This document shows, piece after piece, positions 8,061 to 16,522 of a DNA stretch of 64,000 bases. Numbering within the stretch: position 1 is the first letter of the stretch; each line of letters begins with the position of its first letter. The notes beneath the pieces were generated by a model, which saw only the letters and a list, made by a program, of their open reading frames with translations, did not search any database and was not told the DNA's origin. Location: the NCBI GenBank assembly GCA_001917435.1, contig MNEA01000086.1, forward strand, positions 1-64,000, given 5' to 3'. The translations under genes were made by a program, and so were the position numbers. The stretch comes from Acidobacteria bacterium 13_2_20CM_2_57_6 (GTDB taxonomy: Bacteria > Acidobacteriota > Terriglobia > Acidiferrales > UBA7541).

Positions 8061-8498
8061 GTGAAGAAACAAGCAAAGTTTGGAGTTGGAATCGGGGTAA
8101 TCGTAGCCGCGATGGGATTCCTGGCGTGGCTTGGCTACGGAGAGAGCAAGACTTATTACCACACCATCGCCGAGCTAGAGGCCCTGAAAGGGTCAGCACT
8201 GAGCCAACGCATGCGCATCGGCGGAACCGTCGCAGTAGGAAGCATTCGTCACCTGAGCGGCCGGGTTGATTTTGTGCTGGAGGGCGAAGGGAAGACGCTC
8301 CCGGTCAGCTACATTGGCACGGACCCTCTGCCGGACACATTTGTGGACAAATCCCAAGCCCTCGTGGAGGGCCGCCCCGGTCCAGATGGACGATTTGTCG
8401 CCGAGGTCGTGCAGGCGAAGTGCGCTTCCAAGTATGAAGCAGCGCCTGGAGGCAAGGGTGGCGCCGCGGCCAGCCCCACCGAACGCAGTGGGATGTAG
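8061..8498 (+). CDS. ccmE: Cytochrome c maturation protein CcmE, cysteine-type heme chaperone
   Basis: A 145-residue protein from GTG 8061 with one N-terminal membrane anchor (about residues 7-26) and the OB-fold periplasmic domain of CcmE. CcmE carries heme from CcmC to CcmF. The usual heme-binding motif is HxxxY; here it is CASKY (C121, Y125), the CxxxY form known from archaea and some Deltaproteobacteria. It heads a ccm gene run. A weak extended -10 (TAGAAT 8014-8019) lies upstream. Identification as CcmE is firm; the Cys-type chemistry is inferred from the motif. Confidence 0.93.
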   Translation: MKKQAKFGVGIGVIVAAMGFLAWLGYGESKTYYHTIAELEALKGSALSQRMRIGGTVAVGSIRHLSGRVDFVLEGEGKTLPVSYIGTDPLPDTFVDKSQALVEGRPGPDGRFVAEVVQAKCASKYEAAPGGKGGAAASPTERSGM

Positions 8499-8533
8499 GG
8501 GGCCCGGGATCTCCGGGGGATAGGCGGGTTGTT

Positions 8534-10597
8534 GTGGATGTATTCGGCTCCTTTGCACTCGTCCTGGCGTTTGTCTGCGCAGTTTATGCATTTGGCGGGG
8601 GCATTGCCGCGATCATTACGCGCCACCCGCTGCTGATCAAGAGCGCACGGCAGGCCGGGATGGCCACCTGCTGCCTGATTTTCCTCGCAACATTCAGCCT
8701 CGAATATCTTTTCTTCAGCGATAATTTTTCCATCGCATATGTGGTGTCGCATAGCAACCGCGACCTCGCGACATTTTATAAAATAGCTGCGCTGTGGTCG
8801 GGGCAGGAAGGTTCGCTGCTGTTCTGGAGCTTCCTGCTCTCCATTTATGTTTTCTCAGTATTGATCGCGTACCGGAACAAGAACGGCGAGCTGATGCCGT
8901 ACGTCGGCGTGGTGATGGCCGGCGTGCAGATTTTCTTCCTTACTCTCAATAATTTTGTTGCCAGCCCGTTCAAGGCGCTTGCGGCGCCGGGCGCGAACGG
9001 CATGATGAACTACGTCGCGCGCGCCGATGGCAACGGCTTGACTCCGCTGCTGCAATATCCGGAAATGGTGATTCATCCGCCGAATTTGTATTCGGGATAC
9101 ACCGGGTTCACGATTCCATTTGCTTTTGCGCTGGGCGCGCTGCTGGCGCGCTACCCAGGAGAGAAGTGGATCCACTTGACGCGCAAGTGGACGATGATTG
9201 CGTGGATGTTTCAGAGTTTGGGAATTCTGCTCGGAGCCCACTGGGCGTACGCGGTGCTCGGCTGGGGAGGCTACTGGGGATGGGACCCGGTCGAGAACGC
9301 ATCTTTCCTTCCGTGGCTGACGGGCACGGCGTTCCTGCACTCCGTGATGATGCAGGAAAAGCGCGGCATGATGAAGGTCTGGAACGTATGGCTGGTATTC
9401 ATCACATTCCTGCTCTGCATCCTGGGGACGTTCCTGACGCGCAGCGGGGTGGTCAGTTCTGTTCATGCGTTCGCGCAATCGAGCATCGGCACGTGGTTCG
9501 TGGGATTCCTAGCGCTGATCATTCTGGTGTGCTTCGGAGCGTATCTGAAAAATCGCGACTACCTGAAGAGCGAGAATCAACTGGATTCGATTATTTCCCG
9601 CGAATCGAGTTTTCTGTTCAACAACTTGATTCTGCTGGTCTCGTGCGTGGCCATACTTTCGGGGACTCTATTTCCGGTTTTCTCGGAATGGATCACTGGC
9701 GACCGCATCAGCGTGGGCGCGCCGTTCTTTAATAAGGTGAACATTCCCATCGGGCTGCTGCTGCTGTTCTTGACGGGAGTCGGGCCGCTGCTGGCTTGGC
9801 GGAAGACTTCCACGGACAGCTTGAAGCGGAATTTTGGCTGGCCGCTGGCGATCGGGCTGGCGGCGGGCGTAATTGCGCTGATGTTTGGCTTCCGGCAAAT
9901 CTATTCGTGGATTTGTCTGATATTGTGCGTATTTGTAGCGTCCACAGTGGGCTTGGAGTTTTATCGCGGCGCAAAAGTGATTCGCGCGCGCTCCGGCGCT
10001 TCGTTTGTGACATCGGCAGTGGAGCTGACGATGCGCAATACGCGGCGCTACGGGGGCTACATCGTTCATATGGGGATGGTCTTTGTATTTATCGGGTTGG
10101 CCGGCGCAGCCTTCAACCACGATATCCAGAAAGATATGCGGCAGGGCGATAGCCTGCAAATCGGGCCATACACTTTGGTTCTGCAGGGTTTCGACACCAA
10201 GCCGGAAAAAAATTACACCGCGCAACGGCTGCTCGTCGAAGTGCTGAGGGACAAGAAGCCGATCATGATGCTGTATCCGGAGAAGCGAAGATTTTCTACC
10301 ACCGAGGAAAATGGCACGATGGTAGCGATTTACTCGACGCTTAAGGAAGACTTGTATGTGGTCTATGCTGGAAATAGTCCCGATACGCAACTGCCCGTGC
10401 TGCATGCGTATTTGAATCCGCTGGTGAAGTGGATCTGGTTCGGCGGAGTCGTGGTGGTGTTTGGAACGCTGGTGGCATTGTTGCCGAATCGCCGCGCGGT
10501 GCTCGTGCTCGCGGGCGCACAACAACTGGCAGTGGCCGCACAGCCAATGGCGCATGGGCTTGCCCCGTCCGCCACTATGCGAGAGGGTCATGATTAG
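8534..10597 (+). CDS. ccmF: Cytochrome c heme lyase subunit CcmF
   Basis: This 687-residue polytopic membrane protein carries the tryptophan-rich heme-handling motif WGGYWGWDPVENASFLPWL around residues 238-256 and a periplasmic domain near residues 540-620. It transfers heme from CcmE to apocytochrome c. Length is normal for the family. The GTG start at 8534 lies 35 nt after ccmE. Its last codons overlap the ccmH start (ATGATTAG), implying coupled translation. Confidence 0.96.
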   Translation: MDVFGSFALVLAFVCAVYAFGGGIAAIITRHPLLIKSARQAGMATCCLIFLATFSLEYLFFSDNFSIAYVVSHSNRDLATFYKIAALWSGQEGSLLFWSFLLSIYVFSVLIAYRNKNGELMPYVGVVMAGVQIFFLTLNNFVASPFKALAAPGANGMMNYVARADGNGLTPLLQYPEMVIHPPNLYSGYTGFTIPFAFALGALLARYPGEKWIHLTRKWTMIAWMFQSLGILLGAHWAYAVLGWGGYWGWDPVENASFLPWLTGTAFLHSVMMQEKRGMMKVWNVWLVFITFLLCILGTFLTRSGVVSSVHAFAQSSIGTWFVGFLALIILVCFGAYLKNRDYLKSENQLDSIISRESSFLFNNLILLVSCVAILSGTLFPVFSEWITGDRISVGAPFFNKVNIPIGLLLLFLTGVGPLLAWRKTSTDSLKRNFGWPLAIGLAAGVIALMFGFRQIYSWICLILCVFVASTVGLEFYRGAKVIRARSGASFVTSAVELTMRNTRRYGGYIVHMGMVFVFIGLAGAAFNHDIQKDMRQGDSLQIGPYTLVLQGFDTKPEKNYTAQRLLVEVLRDKKPIMMLYPEKRRFSTTEENGTMVAIYSTLKEDLYVVYAGNSPDTQLPVLHAYLNPLVKWIWFGGVVVVFGTLVALLPNRRAVLVLAGAQQLAVAAQPMAHGLAPSATMREGHD

Positions 10598-11108
10598 AGT
10601 TCGCTCGATTGCGGCCATAGTGACGCTGGCGACGTTCGCGATAGTGCTGCTGCTGATGACGCCAGTTGGGGCGCAGCAGTTCTCCGACCGTGCAAAACAA
10701 GTGGGCATGAAAATTAAGTGCATGTGCGGCACGTGCGACATGGCTGCGGCAATTTGCTCGCATCCTGGTGGAGAGTTCTCCGGGCCGTGCGGAACAGCCA
10801 AAATGATGCTGGGGGAAGTCGATCAGCACGTCGCCAAGGGCGAGACCGACGAGCAAATTTTGCAGGCGTTCGTGCGGGAGTATGGGCCACAAGTGTATAC
10901 GGAACCGCCGAAATCGGGATTCAGTCTGGTCGCCTGGATATTGCCGAGCGTTTACCTTTTCGCGGGCGCAGGAGTAGTGGTTTTCGTGATCGCGCGCTGG
11001 CGAAAGCGCCCCACGCAGCAAGCGTCTCTCGTGGCCGGCGTCCCGGGCTTTTCGCCGGAGATGCTGGAGCGCGCCAGAGCAAAGGTATCACGCGAGACTC
11101 AGGACTAG
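10590..11108 (+). CDS. ccmH: Cytochrome c maturation protein CcmH
   Basis: A 172-residue protein from ATG 10590 with a signal/anchor (residues 5-28), a short periplasmic domain and a C-terminal membrane helix near residues 115-138. The thiol motif is KCMCGTC (C44, C46, C49) in place of the common LRCxxCQ, and two further cysteines (C56, C67) follow. CcmH reduces or presents apocytochrome thiols for heme ligation. It overlaps the end of ccmF by 8 nt. The enlarged cysteine set is noteworthy. Confidence 0.9.
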   Translation: MIRVRSIAAIVTLATFAIVLLLMTPVGAQQFSDRAKQVGMKIKCMCGTCDMAAAICSHPGGEFSGPCGTAKMMLGEVDQHVAKGETDEQILQAFVREYGPQVYTEPPKSGFSLVAWILPSVYLFAGAGVVVFVIARWRKRPTQQASLVAGVPGFSPEMLERARAKVSRETQD

Positions 11109-11480
11109 ATGGTGCTCGCTCTCCTCGCATTTGCGAACTTCGAGATTGCCTCCGCGGATTGGGCGGTGCTGGGCGCTTGCCTGGCACTGGCGGTGGCGGT
11201 CCTGCTGTTCATATTTTACATTCAGCCGGATGCTTCGGACCTTGCGCCGCACCGGACCAAGCTCGATCAACTCTTGGAGCGGCGCGACACGATTTACGAC
11301 AATCTGCGCGACTTGCGATTTGAGTATCGTTCCGGAAAATACTCGGAAGGTGATTTCGAATCGATGAAAACGGCCCTTGAGAATGAGGCGGCGCTGGTGC
11401 TTGCAGAGATCGACCAGGTGACGGACGCACAGGTCCGCCGCCCGCGCGGAACGCGTTCGGCCGATGGGGGCGCGCAGTGA
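11109..11480 (+). CDS. CcmI-like small membrane protein
   Basis: A 123-residue protein that begins directly after the ccmH stop codon. It has one membrane helix (residues 17-38) and then a coiled-coil stretch (HRTKLDQLLERRDTIYDNLR, followed by DLRFEYRSGKYSEGDFESMK). The anchor plus EG-x-I/F-[D/E]-like helical pattern resembles the N-terminal part of CcmI, which chaperones apocytochrome to CcmF/H, but the TPR domain is absent. Placement between ccmH and later ccm genes supports a maturation role. Its stop overlaps the next GTG start by 4 nt. Confidence 0.7.
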   Translation: MVLALLAFANFEIASADWAVLGACLALAVAVLLFIFYIQPDASDLAPHRTKLDQLLERRDTIYDNLRDLRFEYRSGKYSEGDFESMKTALENEAALVLAEIDQVTDAQVRRPRGTRSADGGAQ

Positions 11481-12784
11481 GGCGCTCTTGCACTGCGAGG
11501 CTGGCTTTGGTGATCGCGCTCATCGTGACGCCGCTGGCAATCGCCGAGGCGGGGACGGTTCACGGCACGGTGATGAACGGCACCACGGGCAAACCCGCGG
11601 CGGGGATTGAACTCACGCTTGTTCAGCTTCAAGGAGGGATGCAGGAGATCGCGCATTCCAAGAGCGGGGCGCAGGGAGAATTCACGTTTGACCATCCGGG
11701 GCTCGGAGCTCAACCGATGCTGGTCCGCGCGACGTACCACCGCGTCAATTTCAACAAGGCCTTGCCACCGGGCACGAGCACGGCGCATGTGGATATTTAT
11801 GAATCGTCTGAGGATGCGAAGACGATCAACGTTCCTTTACACGTGGTGATCTTTCAACCCAAGGGCGCGACGATGATTGTCGGCGAAGAATATCAGATCG
11901 AGAACAAATCCCGGCCGCCGGTGGCCTTCTACCGAAGCGAAGGAAGTTTTGATTTTGCGTTGCCGGAGAAGGGCGAGCTTCAACAAGTATCCGCTGCCGG
12001 ACCTGCGGGAATGCCGGTGGTGCAACTTCCGATCGACAAGAAGCACAATCGCTATTCGATTGCGTTCGCGTTTCGGCCGGGGCCAAGTTCGGTGCGTTTT
12101 TCGTATGAGCTGCCCTATCCGGAAAACGCGGCGACGGTGAAAATCCCGACGATTTATCCGCGCAGCCGGTTGCTGATTGCTGCGCCGCCGAGCATGCAGA
12201 TCAGCAGTGAGGGTCTGACACTGGACGGGCAGGAGCAGGGCATGAATCTTTACGGCCGTCAGGATGTTCCCGCGGGGACGCTTGTGGCCGTGAGCGTTTC
12301 CGGTACGGCGCCGGCGCCGGACACGAACGCTGGAGCAGAACAACAAGGCCAACAAGGACGGGACGCACAGCAGGGCGGCGGCGAATCGGCGGGAGTCCGC
12401 ATCCAGCAGGTTCCGGGACGCCTGGATGTTTTGAAATGGCCCTTGATAGCAGGCTTTGTTTTCGTTTTTACCCTGGGTGCGATTCTGCTGGCACGTAGGC
12501 CCGTCGTGGCGATAGCTGGGCCAGCGCCTGAGACGGAAAAAATTCAGGCGCAGAAGAAATCCAAACCGGCCGTCGCCGCAGCGTCAAATGCACCTGCGGC
12601 GCCCACGAACGGAGCTTCCAGCCTCGCCGAAGTTGATGCAGCCATTGGCACAAGCCTGGATGCGCTGAAGGAGCGGCTGTTCCGGCTGGAGCTGCGCCAT
12701 CAAGCGGGGACCATCTCTGAAGATGAATATGCACAGGAACGCGCGCGGGCGGAGAAGGTGTTGCGCGATCTCGTGCGAGGCTGA
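11477..12784 (+). CDS. Exported membrane protein with carboxypeptidase-regulatory-like domain
   Basis: A 435-residue protein from GTG 11477. A signal peptide (to about residue 25) is followed by an Ig-like domain beginning GTVHGTVMNGTTGKPAAGIE, a large beta-rich region, and a membrane helix near residues 314-336. The Ala/Pro-rich cytoplasmic segment ends in a helical motif LRHQAGTISEDEYAQERARA. That short coiled motif also occurs in the preceding CcmI-like gene, so the two may cooperate. It is embedded among ccm genes. Function unknown; a role in cytochrome assembly is inferred from position only. Confidence 0.75.
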   Translation: MRRSCTARLALVIALIVTPLAIAEAGTVHGTVMNGTTGKPAAGIELTLVQLQGGMQEIAHSKSGAQGEFTFDHPGLGAQPMLVRATYHRVNFNKALPPGTSTAHVDIYESSEDAKTINVPLHVVIFQPKGATMIVGEEYQIENKSRPPVAFYRSEGSFDFALPEKGELQQVSAAGPAGMPVVQLPIDKKHNRYSIAFAFRPGPSSVRFSYELPYPENAATVKIPTIYPRSRLLIAAPPSMQISSEGLTLDGQEQGMNLYGRQDVPAGTLVAVSVSGTAPAPDTNAGAEQQGQQGRDAQQGGGESAGVRIQQVPGRLDVLKWPLIAGFVFVFTLGAILLARRPVVAIAGPAPETEKIQAQKKSKPAVAAASNAPAAPTNGASSLAEVDAAIGTSLDALKERLFRLELRHQAGTISEDEYAQERARAEKVLRDLVRG

Positions 12785-12828
12785 ATGTTGAAGACCGGGA
12801 GCGATCTGCCCACCTCCGAGGCCGTCCC

Positions 12829-13533
12829 GTGACGCCCGCGAGTTTTTCTCCTACAGGAATCCGTTTCGAGAACATTGATAAAAGGTATGGCGGGCTCTAC
12901 GCTCTGCGCCGCGTGTCCCTGGAGATTTCCGCCGGAGAATGTGTGGCGTTCGCTGGACGGAACGGCTCCGGAAAGACTACGCTTCTGAGAATCGCGGCGC
13001 GGCTCGCGCGTCCATCGTCGGGGACGGTGAATTTTCTGAGCGGAAGCCAAGAGAAACTCGAGACCCAGCCGACAGCCGGTTTTGTGGCACACGCCACGAT
13101 GGCTTATGACGAGTTGACGGCGGAAGAGAATCTGCTGCTGTTTGCGAGATTGCAGGGGATCGCGCAGCCCGCCGCACGCACCGAGACGCTGCTTCGGGAA
13201 GTGGGCCTTGTGGATCGGCGGAACTCGCTGGTGCGTACGTTTTCCCGCGGGATGCGCCAGCGCATCGCCATTGCACGGGCGATGCTGAACGAGCCTGCGG
13301 TGGTTCTACTCGATGAGCCGACGACCGGGCTTGATCCGCAGGGAGCGAGCTGGTTTGCGCAAACGGTGCGCCAGTTGAGAGATTCGGGACGCACGATTCT
13401 GATGAGCCTGCACGGCGAGTCAGAAGTCTCCGCACTGGCGACACGGGCGATACGGCTGGATGCAGGTTCGGTGGTCGCGGACACGCGAACCGGCGCGAAC
13501 TTTCGGTCAATCCTCGCATTTGCGAACGCGTGA
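12829..13533 (+). CDS. ccmA: Heme exporter/CcmE-release ABC ATPase CcmA
   Basis: This 234-residue ABC ATPase from GTG 12829 has Walker A (GRNGSGKTT, about residues 44-52), the signature FSRGMRQRIAIARAM and Walker B (AVVLLDEPTTGLDP). Together with CcmB it powers release of heme-loaded CcmE from CcmC in system I cytochrome c maturation. The order ccmA-ccmB-ccmC-ccmD follows and ccmB starts right after the stop codon, which fixes its identity among ABC ATPases. Confidence 0.92.
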   Translation: MTPASFSPTGIRFENIDKRYGGLYALRRVSLEISAGECVAFAGRNGSGKTTLLRIAARLARPSSGTVNFLSGSQEKLETQPTAGFVAHATMAYDELTAEENLLLFARLQGIAQPAARTETLLREVGLVDRRNSLVRTFSRGMRQRIAIARAMLNEPAVVLLDEPTTGLDPQGASWFAQTVRQLRDSGRTILMSLHGESEVSALATRAIRLDAGSVVADTRTGANFRSILAFANA

Positions 13534-14208
13534 ATGGCGCTGCTCTCCAAAGCCGCGGTGCTGCTGGGCAAGGAACTTCGCACGGAGTTTCGCTCGCGCG
13601 AATTGCTCACCACGACAGTGGTCTTCATCCTCACGATTGTGGTGCTGTTCAGCTTCACCTTCGATCCGTCTGTGAGCGAGTCGCGACGCTTCGGGCCGGG
13701 GCTGCTGTGGCTAGCATTTCTTTTCGCGGCTTCGCTGATGCTGCAGCCCTGTTTTCTGCGCGAGCAGACGAACGACACGCTGGGCGCGCTGCGCCTTTCG
13801 GTCAGCGATCCCTTTGCTATTTTTCTTGCCAAGCTGGCGGCGAATACGCTCTTTTTGCTATTTACCCAGGTTCTGCTACTGCCCGTGTTCTCCATTTTGT
13901 ACAACGTTCCTGTGTTGGCGGCATTTCCGCAGCTGGTGCTGGTGATGTTCATGGGAAGCCTGGGACTTTCCGTGACCGGCACGGCTTTGTCGGCAATTTC
14001 CGCGCAGGCCAGAATGCGCGAGTTGCTGCTCCCGCTGCTTCTTTTGCCGCTGCTGACTCCCGTGCTGATCGCAAGCACGGAAGCGACCGCCGCTCTGCTG
14101 ATCCCGAATCCGGCGATGCGCTGGGACTGGCTGGGTTTCTTGCTGGGATTTGACGTGGTTTTTTTGACGGCGCTATGGCTTTTCGGCGAATATCTTTTGG
14201 AAGAGTGA
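13534..14208 (+). CDS. ccmB: Heme exporter/CcmE-release permease CcmB
   Basis: A 224-residue polytopic protein with about six membrane helices. It begins MALLSKAAVLLGKELRTEFR and has the family segment FSFTFDPSVSESRRFGPGLL. It abuts ccmA (stop then ATG with no gap), so the two should be translated together as an ABC complex in the cytoplasmic membrane. Length is normal for CcmB. Confidence 0.93.
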   Translation: MALLSKAAVLLGKELRTEFRSRELLTTTVVFILTIVVLFSFTFDPSVSESRRFGPGLLWLAFLFAASLMLQPCFLREQTNDTLGALRLSVSDPFAIFLAKLAANTLFLLFTQVLLLPVFSILYNVPVLAAFPQLVLVMFMGSLGLSVTGTALSAISAQARMRELLLPLLLLPLLTPVLIASTEATAALLIPNPAMRWDWLGFLLGFDVVFLTALWLFGEYLLEE

Positions 14209-14245
14209 GCGAAGGCGTGCTTTCTGAAGTGATGGAGGTGCTGGA

Positions 14246-14923
14246 TTGAAGAAAAAAATCCTGATTGCTGCGGTGGTGGTCATACTGATGAGTTTTGCGG
14301 CCTATGCGGCTCTGCTTATCGCGCCCACTGAAAGCAAAATGGGACCGATCCAGCGAATCTTTTACCTCCATGCGCCTGCAGGCATGGTATCCCTGCTCTG
14401 TTTCTTTGTCTGTTTTGTCGGAAACTTTGCCTATACTCTCAAACGCGAGTCGAAATGGGATTGCCTGGGCGTATCCGCTGCCGAAGTAGGGGTGGCCTTC
14501 TGCACGGTAAACATCATCACCGGTCCGATCTGGGCTCATCCAGTCTGGGGCATCTGGTGGACCTGGGACTGGAGACTCACGCTCACCTTTGTGCTCTGGT
14601 TGTTATATATCTCCTATCTGTTGTTGCGAACGCTCGTGGAAGACCCAGATCGGCGAGCCCTGGTCAGCGCGATCTACGGGATTTTCGCGTTTCTGGACGT
14701 GCCTCTGGTCTACGGATCGATTCGATGGTGGCGCACGCAGCATCCCCAGCCGGTGATTATGGGCGGTTCGGGGTCTGGGCTCGAACCGACGATGGCAAAG
14801 GTTTTCTGGTTCTGGTTCTTCAATCTAGTAATCCTCATGGTTTTTCTTGTGCGCGAGCGCTATCGACTAGAGGCGATGCGAGGGGAAGTGCAATTGATCG
14901 AGCGTGAGGCGGAGGCGGCATGA
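14246..14923 (+). CDS. ccmC: Heme handling protein CcmC
   Basis: A 225-residue polytopic protein starting at TTG 14246, behind GGAGGT. It contains the tryptophan-rich motif IWAHPVWGIWWTWDWRLT near residue 95 and heme-ligand histidines in loops (FYLHAPAGM and RWWRTQHPQP). CcmC loads heme on CcmE. The stop codon overlaps the ATG of ccmD (ATGA). Confidence 0.95.
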   Translation: MKKKILIAAVVVILMSFAAYAALLIAPTESKMGPIQRIFYLHAPAGMVSLLCFFVCFVGNFAYTLKRESKWDCLGVSAAEVGVAFCTVNIITGPIWAHPVWGIWWTWDWRLTLTFVLWLLYISYLLLRTLVEDPDRRALVSAIYGIFAFLDVPLVYGSIRWWRTQHPQPVIMGGSGSGLEPTMAKVFWFWFFNLVILMVFLVRERYRLEAMRGEVQLIEREAEAA

Positions 14924-15066
14924 AAGAACATTTTTGGAGCGTGTTTTGGGCTTACATGATCGGCTGGGGCGTTTTCTTTTTTTACTACGTCACCGTGGCG
15001 CGGCGCACCGCGGCGCTGGGCGAACAAATCGAGCGCTTGAAGAATTCGTTGAACCGGGGCAAGTAG
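14920..15066 (+). CDS. ccmD: CcmD-like small membrane protein
   Basis: A 48-residue protein starting at ATG 14920, overlapping the ccmC stop. The sequence begins MKEHFWSVFWAYMIGWGVFF, a single membrane helix, and continues with a basic helical tail (TVARRTAALGEQIERLKNSL). Size, position directly after ccmC and topology match CcmD, which stabilises the CcmABC-CcmE complex. Sequence conservation in this family is low, so the call leans on context. Confidence 0.85.
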   Translation: MKEHFWSVFWAYMIGWGVFFFYYVTVARRTAALGEQIERLKNSLNRGK

Positions 15067-15067
15067 C

Positions 15068-16129
15068 TTGGCAGGGAAGAAGCGAGTCGGCATTGTGCTG
15101 TTTCAGCTCGGCGGGCCGGATTCGCTGGAGGCCGTCGAGCCGTTTCTGCTGAATTTGTTCTTGGACCCGGACATTATTCCGCTCGGTCCTTTCGGACTGC
15201 TGAGGCGCCCGATTGCGAAGCTCATTTCTTCGCGAAGGTCTGTTCCTGTAGCCGGGCGTTACGCAGAGATTGGCCGACGGTCGCCGATCGGAGCTCTCAC
15301 GGAGCGACAACGCGTTCGGCTGGTGGACGCCGTTTCGCCGTATGTTGACCCTGTGGCGGTCACGGCGATGCGTTACTGGCATCCACTTACGACGGAGGCA
15401 GTGGACGCACTGCGTAAAGCCGGCCCGCTGGATGAAATTGTTTTGTTGCCGCTCTATCCGCACTATTCCTACGCCACCACATTAAGCAGCTTGAAAGAAT
15501 GGCGCCGCGTCGCGAACGAAGCAAACTGGGATACGTCCAACGGAAGACCCCCTGAGCGTACTATCGATAATTTTCACGACCATCCGCTCTATATCCAGGC
15601 GCTTGTTCAACGGATCGGATCGGTACTGCGGCAATTTCCGGACAGTTCGCGAATTCATCTGGTATTCAGCGCGCATGGTCTGCCAATGAGTTTGGTCGAG
15701 AAGGGCGACCCGTATCCGAAGCAGATCGAGGAGACGGTGCGTCTTGCGTGCGAATTTGGCGTAAAGCAATATCCCAATTGGCCGAGGACGCATTTGCTGT
15801 GCTACCAGAGCCGCGTGGGCCCGGCGAAATGGCTTCAGCCCCCGCTGACCGAAACAATCGAGCGGCTAGGTCACGAAGGTGTGAAAGAGATACTCGTGGT
15901 GCCCATTTCGTTTGTCACCGAACACATCGAGACGCTACACGAGATTAATATCGAAGCGCGCGAGGAAGCGGAAAAGCTGGGTATTGAAAAATTTCGCATG
16001 ATGCCCGCGGTAGGCGATTCGGCCCTGTTTATCGCTGCGCTGAAGGATCTCGTTTTGCGAGCCGTGGGAATCGAGGCACCATCGTCGACATCACTAGCCT
16101 CAGCCCAAATTGGCAGCGGGGCAGTTTGA
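15068..16129 (+). CDS. hemH: Ferrochelatase
   Basis: A 353-residue protein from TTG 15068, one base after ccmD. It shows ferrochelatase landmarks: VLFQLGGPDSLEAVEPFLLN at the N-terminus, LVFSAHGLPMSLVEKGDPY with the metal-binding histidine, YQSRVGPAKWLQPPLTETI, and VVPISFVTEHIETLHEINIE with the catalytic glutamate region. It inserts Fe(II) into protoporphyrin (or coproporphyrin) to make heme. Its place at the end of the ccm run links heme supply to cytochrome assembly. Confidence 0.95.
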   Translation: MAGKKRVGIVLFQLGGPDSLEAVEPFLLNLFLDPDIIPLGPFGLLRRPIAKLISSRRSVPVAGRYAEIGRRSPIGALTERQRVRLVDAVSPYVDPVAVTAMRYWHPLTTEAVDALRKAGPLDEIVLLPLYPHYSYATTLSSLKEWRRVANEANWDTSNGRPPERTIDNFHDHPLYIQALVQRIGSVLRQFPDSSRIHLVFSAHGLPMSLVEKGDPYPKQIEETVRLACEFGVKQYPNWPRTHLLCYQSRVGPAKWLQPPLTETIERLGHEGVKEILVVPISFVTEHIETLHEINIEAREEAEKLGIEKFRMMPAVGDSALFIAALKDLVLRAVGIEAPSSTSLASAQIGSGAV

Positions 16130-16160
16130 GGGCTCCGCGGTGGAAGTCTGATGCCATCTA

Positions 16161-16394
16161 CTAGGTGCTCGCTTCGTTGGGGGCTTGAAGCACATCGCGG
16201 GCCGCTGCAACGTCTTCCTCACGCACTAACACTCGAAACCCCGAGCCGCTCCATGCCAGATGGTCGCGCATTCCGCCCGCTCTGTCGGCCTGGATCATGG
16301 CGTCAATGCCTGCAGACTCGAGCACGCTCTTGGCAATGTCCGCCTCAGCTTGTGTGCCGAATGCCTGCACGACGACAAGGTCACTGTGACGCAT
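16161..16394 (-). CDS. DUF2007-type putative signal-transducing protein
   Basis: A 77-residue protein from ATG 16394 (MRHSDLVVVQAFGTQAEADI). It contains AKSVLESAGIDAMIQADRAG and ends with FRVLVREEDVAAARDVLQAP, the compact alpha/beta pattern of DUF2007 proteins. The first 28 codons of the longer open frame overlap the divergent promoter region and are unlikely to be translated. Function is unknown. It is divergent to ctaA and its probable -10 lies at 16401-16406. Confidence 0.8.
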   Translation of the reverse strand: MRHSDLVVVQAFGTQAEADIAKSVLESAGIDAMIQADRAGGMRDHLAWSGSGFRVLVREEDVAAARDVLQAPNEAST

Positions 16395-16400
16395 GCGGTC

Positions 16401-16502
16401 ATTATACCTTGAAGGCGATGTACGAACCCCGGCGCTGGTTCTCAAAGTGCGCGCTTGTCCGAAGGCTCGATTTCGCAAAATCGATCCAAGTCAAGGTATA
16501 AT
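16401..16502. promoter_or_regulatory. Divergent promoter region with matched -10 boxes and central palindrome
   Basis: TCAAGGTATAAT occurs twice in opposite orientation: on the minus strand (-10 at 16401-16406, for the DUF2007 gene) and on the plus strand (-10 at 16497-16502, for ctaA). Between them is the palindrome TCGATTT-CGCA-AAATCGA (16468-16485), a plausible operator. Clear -35 boxes are not visible. Confidence 0.5.
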
Positions 16503-16522
16503 TCGCCGCTGGGACGGGGGAG

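Noticed and set aside
9668..10801. Minus-strand open frame of 377 codons opposite ccmF/ccmH
   Set aside because: Shadow of the plus-strand ccm genes with His/Arg/Gln-rich composition.
13104..14078. Minus-strand open frame of 324 codons opposite ccmA/ccmB
   Set aside because: Ser/Arg-rich shadow of two clearly identified genes.
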